DNA from: Paenibacillus sp.
GTDB lineage: Bacteria > Bacillota > Bacilli > Paenibacillales > Paenibacillaceae
Length of the DNA stretch: 5,436 nucleotides
NCBI GenBank assembly: GCA_029256665.1
Contig: JAQSXN010000322.1
Span: forward strand, 1-5,436
Reading direction: 5' to 3'
Numbering within the stretch: the stretch's first letter is position 1; each line of letters starts with the position of its first letter. Shown here piece by piece: positions 4,930 to 5,436 of the stretch. The notes beneath the pieces were generated by a model, which did no database searches, was not told the DNA's origin, and saw only the letters and a program-made list of their open reading frames with translations. The position numbers and the translations under genes were made by a program.

Positions 4930-4946
4930 TTCATACCCGGTATGAA
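4930..4946. promoter_or_regulatory. 17-nt perfect dyad in the greA leader, operator candidate
   Basis: TTCATACCCGGTATGAA has two perfect 8-nt arms around one central base. It lies about 100 nt downstream of the promoter -10 and 15 nt before the greA Shine-Dalgarno. A one-base centre suits a dimeric DNA-binding protein better than an RNA hairpin, though a 6-bp stem with a 5-nt loop is possible. I do not recognise it as the site of a particular regulator. Confidence 0.4.
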
Positions 4947-4976
4947 AATTAGTCACACGACAGGAGAATCGGAAAG

Positions 4977-5436
4977 ATGAACGATAAGCAAATCATTCTG
5001 ACTCAAGACGGGCTCAAGAAGCTTGAAGAAGAGCTGGAGAACCTCAAGTCGGTCAAACGTCGTGAAGTTGCCGAACGGATCAAGATTGCTATCGGTTACG
5101 GTGACATTAGCGAAAACTCCGAATACGAAGACGCTAAGAACGAGCAAGCCTTCATCGAAGGCCGGATCATCACCCTAGAGAAGATGCTGCGCAACGCGCG
5201 TATTATTAATAACGACGACATCGATATCGATACGGTCAGCATCGGTTCGATCGTTACGGTAGAAGATCTGGAGTTCGGCGACTCGATGGAATACGCGATC
5301 GTCGGCACGGCGGAATCCGATCCGCTCCAGAATAAAATTTCGAATGAAAGTCCCGTCGGCAAAGCCATTCTCGGCAAGAAAAAGGGAACGGTCGTGGAAG
5401 TGAACGTGCCTGCGGGAGTTGTCCAATATAAAATTA
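4977..5436 (+). CDS. greA: Transcription elongation factor GreA, 3'-partial
   Basis: GreA enters the RNA polymerase secondary channel and stimulates cleavage of the 3' end of backtracked transcripts, restarting stalled complexes. The 153 residues present cover nearly the whole protein. The N-terminal coiled coil (residues about 10-75) carries the acidic tip [15 protein letters not shown] (40-54), with D43 and E46 corresponding to the catalytic acidic pair. The C-terminal FKBP-like domain that contacts polymerase follows, including [10 protein letters not shown] (88-97), [15 protein letters not shown] (123-137) and the final VQYKI. Family members are about 157-160 residues, so only some five residues lie beyond the right edge. 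AGGAG (4962-4966) sits 10 nt before the ATG and supports this start. It has its own strong promoter at 4809-4837. By analogy with related genomes lysS may come next, but it is outside this window. Confidence 0.95.
   Translation, partial: MNDKQIILTQDGLKKLEEELENLKSVKRREVAERIKIAIGYGDISENSEYEDAKNEQAFIEGRIITLEKMLRNARIINNDDIDIDTVSIGSIVTVEDLEFGDSMEYAIVGTAESDPLQNKISNESPVGKAILGKKKGTVVEVNVPAGVVQYKI

Noticed and set aside
4844..4976. Riboswitch or T-box in the greA leader
   Set aside because: I found no T-box core word (TGGNACCGCG-like), no terminator pairing and no recognisable aptamer. The only structure is the 17-nt dyad.

Overview
This window is a piece of the folate-biosynthesis cluster of a Gram-positive Bacillales bacterium, most likely Paenibacillus or a close relative such as Cohnella. 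The reasons are fairly GC-rich coding sequence, AGGAGG-type ribosome binding sites, and gene order. The order pabC - folP - folB - folK - small XRE-type regulator - dusB matches the Bacillus subtilis order pabC-sul-folB-folK-yazB-yacF(dusB). A greA gene follows, as I recall for Paenibacillaceae. The genus is an inference from order and protein similarity, not from a search. All seven genes lie on the + strand.

Layout. Positions 1-1020 hold the aminodeoxychorismate lyase gene (pabC), probably missing its first few codons, with an unusual insertion of about 55 residues. Positions 1021-1367 are non-coding: a degenerate repeat array with units in both orientations around TAACGGACACC, then a perfect 20-nt palindrome just upstream of folP. 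folP (dihydropteroate synthase) runs 1368-2324. Positions 2325-2452 hold a degenerate tandem repeat of about 17 nt. folB (2453-2839), folK (2817-3473) and the XRE-like gene (3425-3637) overlap in series, and dusB (3647-4690) follows 9 nt later. Positions 4691-4976 separate dusB from greA and contain two hairpins, a consensus sigma-A-type promoter with 17-nt spacing, and a 17-nt dyad. greA starts at 4977 and runs off the right edge a few codons short of its expected end.

How the genes work together. PabC makes p-aminobenzoate from aminodeoxychorismate. FolB converts dihydroneopterin to 6-hydroxymethyl-dihydropterin, FolK pyrophosphorylates it, and FolP joins the product to p-aminobenzoate to give dihydropteroate. 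The regulator is a YazB-like protein of unknown role. DusB makes dihydrouridine in tRNA, and GreA rescues backtracked RNA polymerase. The last two are housekeeping genes not obviously tied to folate. The promoter before greA suggests a separate transcription unit.

I see no undescribed multi-gene system. The points worth a second look are small: the PabC insertion, the two repeat families inside an otherwise compact operon, the palindrome before folP, the nested gene overlaps, and the signals upstream of greA.
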